Assembly (NCBI RefSeq): GCF_900105455.1
Contig: NZ_FNSF01000006.1
Coordinates: 28,727 to 92,726, forward strand
Source: Tenacibaculum sp. MAR_2009_124
GTDB lineage: Bacteria > Bacteroidota > Bacteroidia > Flavobacteriales > Flavobacteriaceae
Length of the DNA stretch: 64,000 nt
Direction of reading: 5' to 3'
Position 1 is the first letter of the stretch. Every line of letters begins with the position of its first letter. The notes beneath the pieces were generated by a model. It was given only the letters and a program-made list of their open reading frames with translations, did not search any database and had not been told where the DNA came from. This document shows positions 60,647-64,000 of the stretch, in pieces. The translations under genes were made by a program, and so were the position numbers.

Positions 60647-60916
60647 TTAGTTTTCTTGATAGTTTTGCATCTTTTCGATAACTATATTCATGATTTTATT
60701 TTTGAGCTCATTTGTCTTTGAGATGTTATTACAATAGATGATAATGTGGGTTTTATTTTCAGAAGAAATTTTTAAGGAAAAGTTACCTTTACTATTACGA
60801 TAGCTTTTAGAGAAATTGAGTTTTTCTATAAGTTCTGTAACGGAATCAAAAAAAATTAGAGTATTGAATACTTCTTGTTTTGTTTGATGATTTTGAATTG
60901 ATAATGTGAATTGCAT
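60647..60916 (-). CDS. Small hypothetical protein
   Basis: 89 residues (MQFTLSIQNHQTKQEVFNTL), beta-rich, likely a small alpha/beta domain. It lies 98 nt upstream of the methylase/helicase, on the same strand. Not recognised. Confidence 0.5.
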   Translation of the reverse strand: MQFTLSIQNHQTKQEVFNTLIFFDSVTELIEKLNFSKSYRNSKGNFSLKISSENKTHIIIYCNNISKTNELKNKIMNIVIEKMQNYQEN

Positions 60917-60919
60917 TGA

Positions 60920-62202
60920 GTGAGTTTTATAATGAGATTTCTTTTTTTTTGTCTTTAGGCAGATATTTTGATATTTGATTTAGTTTATGATAGTTCTTAT
61001 CATTATTAAATTCTTTAACCAATTTATCAAAAGATTTTTTATTGAGTGGTTCAAACTGAATATCTCTATTATTAGCGATATGTTTTGTTATGAAATATTT
61101 TTGAGTTTGAAAGTGTTTTTTTTATTTCAACTGATTTTTGGTTTTTATTTAGTGAAATACTTTCAGATTCGAGAAAGAAGTTTTTGTCGAAAATTACATT
61201 TTTATGAATGTTGTTTCGAACCTTTAGAGGAATATTTTCATTGGAGAGAAACTGTTCCATTGAATACCATTTAGTTTGAGATTGCCCTTTTTCACTGATA
61301 ATAGTTCCTATTTTAAGTTCTCCATGGCTTTGCCCTAAATAATATTTAGAATTTAGTTTTGAAATAAGTTGTATATTATTTTGATTGACTTGGTGTTGTA
61401 TATCCTTTGGAGTAAGAAGGTATATATTATTTTGATTTGATTTTTGAATTAGGGGTTCAATAGAAATAAAATCTTTGTTGATTTCATTGACCGTTCCTAT
61501 GATTGATTTTCCTTTGTGATCAAATTTAATATTTTGATGAAGGTATTTGTCTTTGTTTTGGAAAATATCTAGGTTAATAAGTTGTACGTTTTTTTGAAAA
61601 TACTTATTGTTTTTAAAAGCTTCTACAACAATAGCATTGAATTGGTTTTGAATAAAAGTTTGTTTTTCTTTAGATATAGATTGAATATCTTTTTTTAAAA
61701 AAGAGTCTTTTAAACTGAAGATTGGAACTATTTAGAGGGTGTAATTTATGAAGTTGTTCTTTAATTTTTCTTGGGGAATAGGGATTCCATATAGGTAGGT
61801 TATTTACTTTATTATAGGAAAGGTAAAACTTATTATTTTTACTGTTATATCCAATTATAATGTTTTTATTAACGATAGAATTGTCGAGAATTTCAATGTT
61901 TCCAATGGGGATTATTTTTTGATCTTTTTCGCTTTGTTTTTCTAAGAGTTGATGTTTGGCTATGAGTTCGTTAAGGTTGTGGGTGATAAAACCTTTTTTT
62001 CCAGATCGATGTTTTTTAGGTAGATAAGGTGTTTGAGGCTTGTGATTTCTTGGGAGAAACGTTTTTATATTCTATGTTTTTAAAAATTTTAAAATCGAGG
62101 TCGTTAATAGCGTTAACTTTATTTTTTATTTTAAATACTTTTTTTTTGAAGTTGTGAAGAAATTTTTGAAGTTGTGAGAATTCTTTGTATTGAATGTTCC
62201 AT
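60920..62202 (-). pseudogene. Frameshifted gene of about 425 codons
   Basis: Read from the ATG at 62202 the frame must change several times to give one protein. Parts are MEHSIQRILTTSKISSQLQK; KPQTPYLPKKHRSGKKGFIT and LNELIAKHQLLEKQSEKDQK; then KDIQHQVNQNNIQLISKLNS; then MEQFLSNENIPLKVRNNIHK; then IANNRDIQFEPLNKKSFDKL. The shifts lie near A-runs. Joined, the pieces resemble a DUF3945-like topoisomerase-C or plasmid protein, though this is weak. Shifts may be real or base-calling errors. Confidence 0.5.
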
Positions 62203-62245
62203 AATTAATGAGATTTGAGATTTTTTTTAGAATATTATTACAGGT

Positions 62246-63038
62246 TTATAATTTTTTCAAAGATGTCCCTTTTGAGATTAAATGAGGCTTTGGGTCAATC
62301 TTTTCTTTGTTTTTTATGATTTCATAATGTAAATGGCTTCCGGTGGACGCTCCAGTGTTTCCAATAGTTCCTATAAGTTGGTTTTGTTTGATTCGATCAC
62401 CGCGAGATACTAGGATTTTAATCCATATGTGCATAGAGTGTTTGAAAACCGAAACGATGTTGAATAATAACGTGATGGCCATAGCCATTCTTATCTAGTT
62501 TAGCCTCAATTATAAATCCGTTAGCGGAGGCATATATTTCTTTACCCACTGGACCAGCAAGGTCTATGCCATAATGTTTTTTGTATTTCTTATCAATAGG
62601 ATGAAAACGTGTTCCAAAATTACTTGATAGTTGATAATCTCCTTTTTCCAAAGGAACAATAGAAGGGATATCATCTAGTACCGCAGGAACAAATATTAAA
62701 TAAGGTTCGAGCACATTGATATAACTATATGAATTTAGTTTATAAAGATATACTCCAATATTTTTATTAATTTTTTTTATGATTATTTTTTGTTCTCTAG
62801 CTAAAAAAAGAGAATCAATAAGGCTATCTTTTGAAGATTTACTGAGTTGATAGGATAATTTTTCGAATTCACTTTTTTGTTCCATAAGCCACTTGGGACT
62901 ATCTGAAAATTTTTTATTAAACAAGGTAAAACATATAATAATAATAAAAAAACCAATGGCAAGTGCCTGGCTTGAAGAGAGATCTTTGAAAAACGTTCTC
63001 AAGAAACTAAGTGTTTTTTTTATATAAATATCCTTCAT
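62246..63038 (-). pseudogene. M23 (LytM-type) peptidase with one frameshift
   Basis: The first part (62418-63038) has a transmembrane segment near residues 24-41, then SSNFGTRFHPIDKKYKKHYG with HxxxD, and YGHHVIIQHRFGFQTLYAHM. The second part continues in another frame with KILVSRGDRIKQNQLIGTIG, GNTGASTGSHLHYEI. The join is near 62420, where one base is missing or extra. Complete proteins of this type hydrolyse peptidoglycan; here it may be defective or an assembly error. TraQ/TraN-type systems often carry one such peptidase. Confidence 0.7.
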
Positions 63039-63129
63039 TTTATTTGCGGTTTTAATTTTAATTTGTAGTTTTGTTTTATAGTTTATTTACAAACTTAGTA
63101 ATTATTTACAAATTTAAAAAGAGAAACAA

Positions 63130-64000
63130 GTGTTAAATTATTGGAGTGATCATAATCAGAGGGTTTATTTACCGACACTATTTGACTATCTAAATTACAA
63201 GCTATTAGCTACAGATAAGAAGTATGTTGTATACGGAAAATCTGGGTTTTATTATGTAGTTATTAAAACAGATAAGGGGTTTTTATACTATAATACACAA
63301 CAACCTGAGTTAAAGTTGCAAGCTTCTGATTTGGTAGAAGAGTATGTTGCAAAGATTGAAGGTAGAGAGGTTAAAGGATTATGGGGTAAGTTGCACAATA
63401 AGTTTAATGAATATCTTGATAAAGAGTGTGATTTACTTTTAAATACGGAAGAAATTGCATTAGAAATAGTTGACACAAATTTTAATCATTTCCTTTTACT
63501 TAATATTCCATTCTCATCTCAAGCAAATGCAAATAATTCAAAGGAAGTAGATAAATTATACAAGGGTTAGAAGACGATCCGATTATAAAGGGTCGTCTTT
63601 TTTTAACAAAACAGGGTGAGGTGAAATTTCCTCTTTTCAATAGTGGTAATAAGATTTGTGGATATTTAGTTGATGGTAAACAATTAAATAAGGACGAATT
63701 TACTACTGTAAAAAACAGTAATGGTTTAGTAATATTCCCAAGAAAATAGAGCGTATTGTAGTTTTCAAGGATCCAAAAGAAGCTATATCATTTTACAAGA
63801 CTTTTAACTTGGATGATTCGTTGTATTTAGCCATACCTGATATCAATTATGAGACTACGAAAATATTAATGAAAATAAAAGAAATAGCAAAAGCAAAGAA
63901 GTTAATTATATCTTTTACTGGATCAAAAGACATTGATGGTTATTTAAGGGATTTACAATTTATTTCTTTTTTGACTCAGGATAACTTTAATGTGAGTATT
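63130..64000 (+). pseudogene. Primase-like gene with two frameshifts, cut by the window end
   Basis: The first part, GTG start at 63130, reads MLNYWSDHNQRVYLPTLFDY to about 63565. A shift gives GLEDDPIIKGRLFLTKQGEV, then SGNKICGYLVDGKQLNKDEF to PRK at 63750. A second shift gives PRKIERIVVFKDPKEAISFY and runs to the end of the window. The last part resembles a toprim domain with VVFKDPKEAI. The pieces probably form a plasmid primase or similar. Both shifts occur at A-runs. Confidence 0.5.

Noticed and set aside
60987..61274. Plus-strand 95-residue gene
   Set aside because: It is the antisense of the frameshifted minus-strand gene, with hydrophobic composition typical of shadow frames.

Overview
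The window is a very AT-rich 64 kb piece of a conjugative plasmid from the Bacteroidota, most likely a marine-type member of Flavobacteriia. The evidence is a Bacteroides-style tra gene order (traE-F-G-I-J-K-M-N-O), promoter elements of the Bacteroidota type (TAnnTTTG), no Shine-Dalgarno sequences, and a PRTRC cassette. It is a plasmid rather than a chromosomal element because an iteron origin lies next to a Rep-type initiator gene, and a ParA gene follows a repeat-rich, centromere-like region. I saw no tRNA or rRNA genes, and no VirD4-type coupling protein.

Layout. 1-3.3 kb: start of a partial gene, then a relaxase with its ribbon-helix-helix partner, read leftward. 3.4-22.3 kb: partition genes, then one long rightward tra operon that ends in a 2,993-residue lipoprotein built from about 27 Ig-like repeats. 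Its first repeat looks like the small TraQ protein of CTnDOT-type elements. 22.3-27.4 kb: small secreted proteins, a response regulator, a small tyrosine recombinase and an XRE regulator. 27.5-28.1 kb: an IS200/IS605 element inserted in a small regulator gene.

28.3-42.6 kb is the most unusual part: about 35 small same-strand genes, each ending and starting at a short repeat with core AACCGAT. Two cassettes occur twice, and the copies match from core to core. A 57-bp unit without an ORF occurs three times, and one cassette holds only a structured non-coding segment. The content (AbiV-like HEPN protein, ankyrin repeats, DUF551-like, zinc ribbon, small membrane proteins, a PD-(D/E)XK-like protein, RadC) suggests a defence or immunity gene bank. 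Its organisation resembles the recombinase-associated rAID-1 arrays known from gut Bacteroidales, but the repeat and the plasmid setting look distinct.

42.7-47.0 kb: a secreted nuclease and an operon of unknown proteins behind a palindromic operator that also occurs next to the XRE gene. 47.2-49.4 kb: origin with 11 iterons and the initiator gene. 49.5-60.9 kb: leftward PRTRC block (proteins E, C, B and ThiF plus companions) and a giant DNA methylase/helicase. 60.9-64 kb: three genes (unknown, M23 peptidase, primase-like), all carrying frameshifts, which are either decay or assembly errors.

Three unrelated genes (positions 219, 24031 and 37067) are preceded by the same kind of about 220-255 nt leader: a hairpin with fixed loop ATCGA/CTCGA but a different stem sequence each time, and a conserved 3' segment ending about 20-40 nt before the start codon. 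All functional calls are from reading the sequence; no database search was run.
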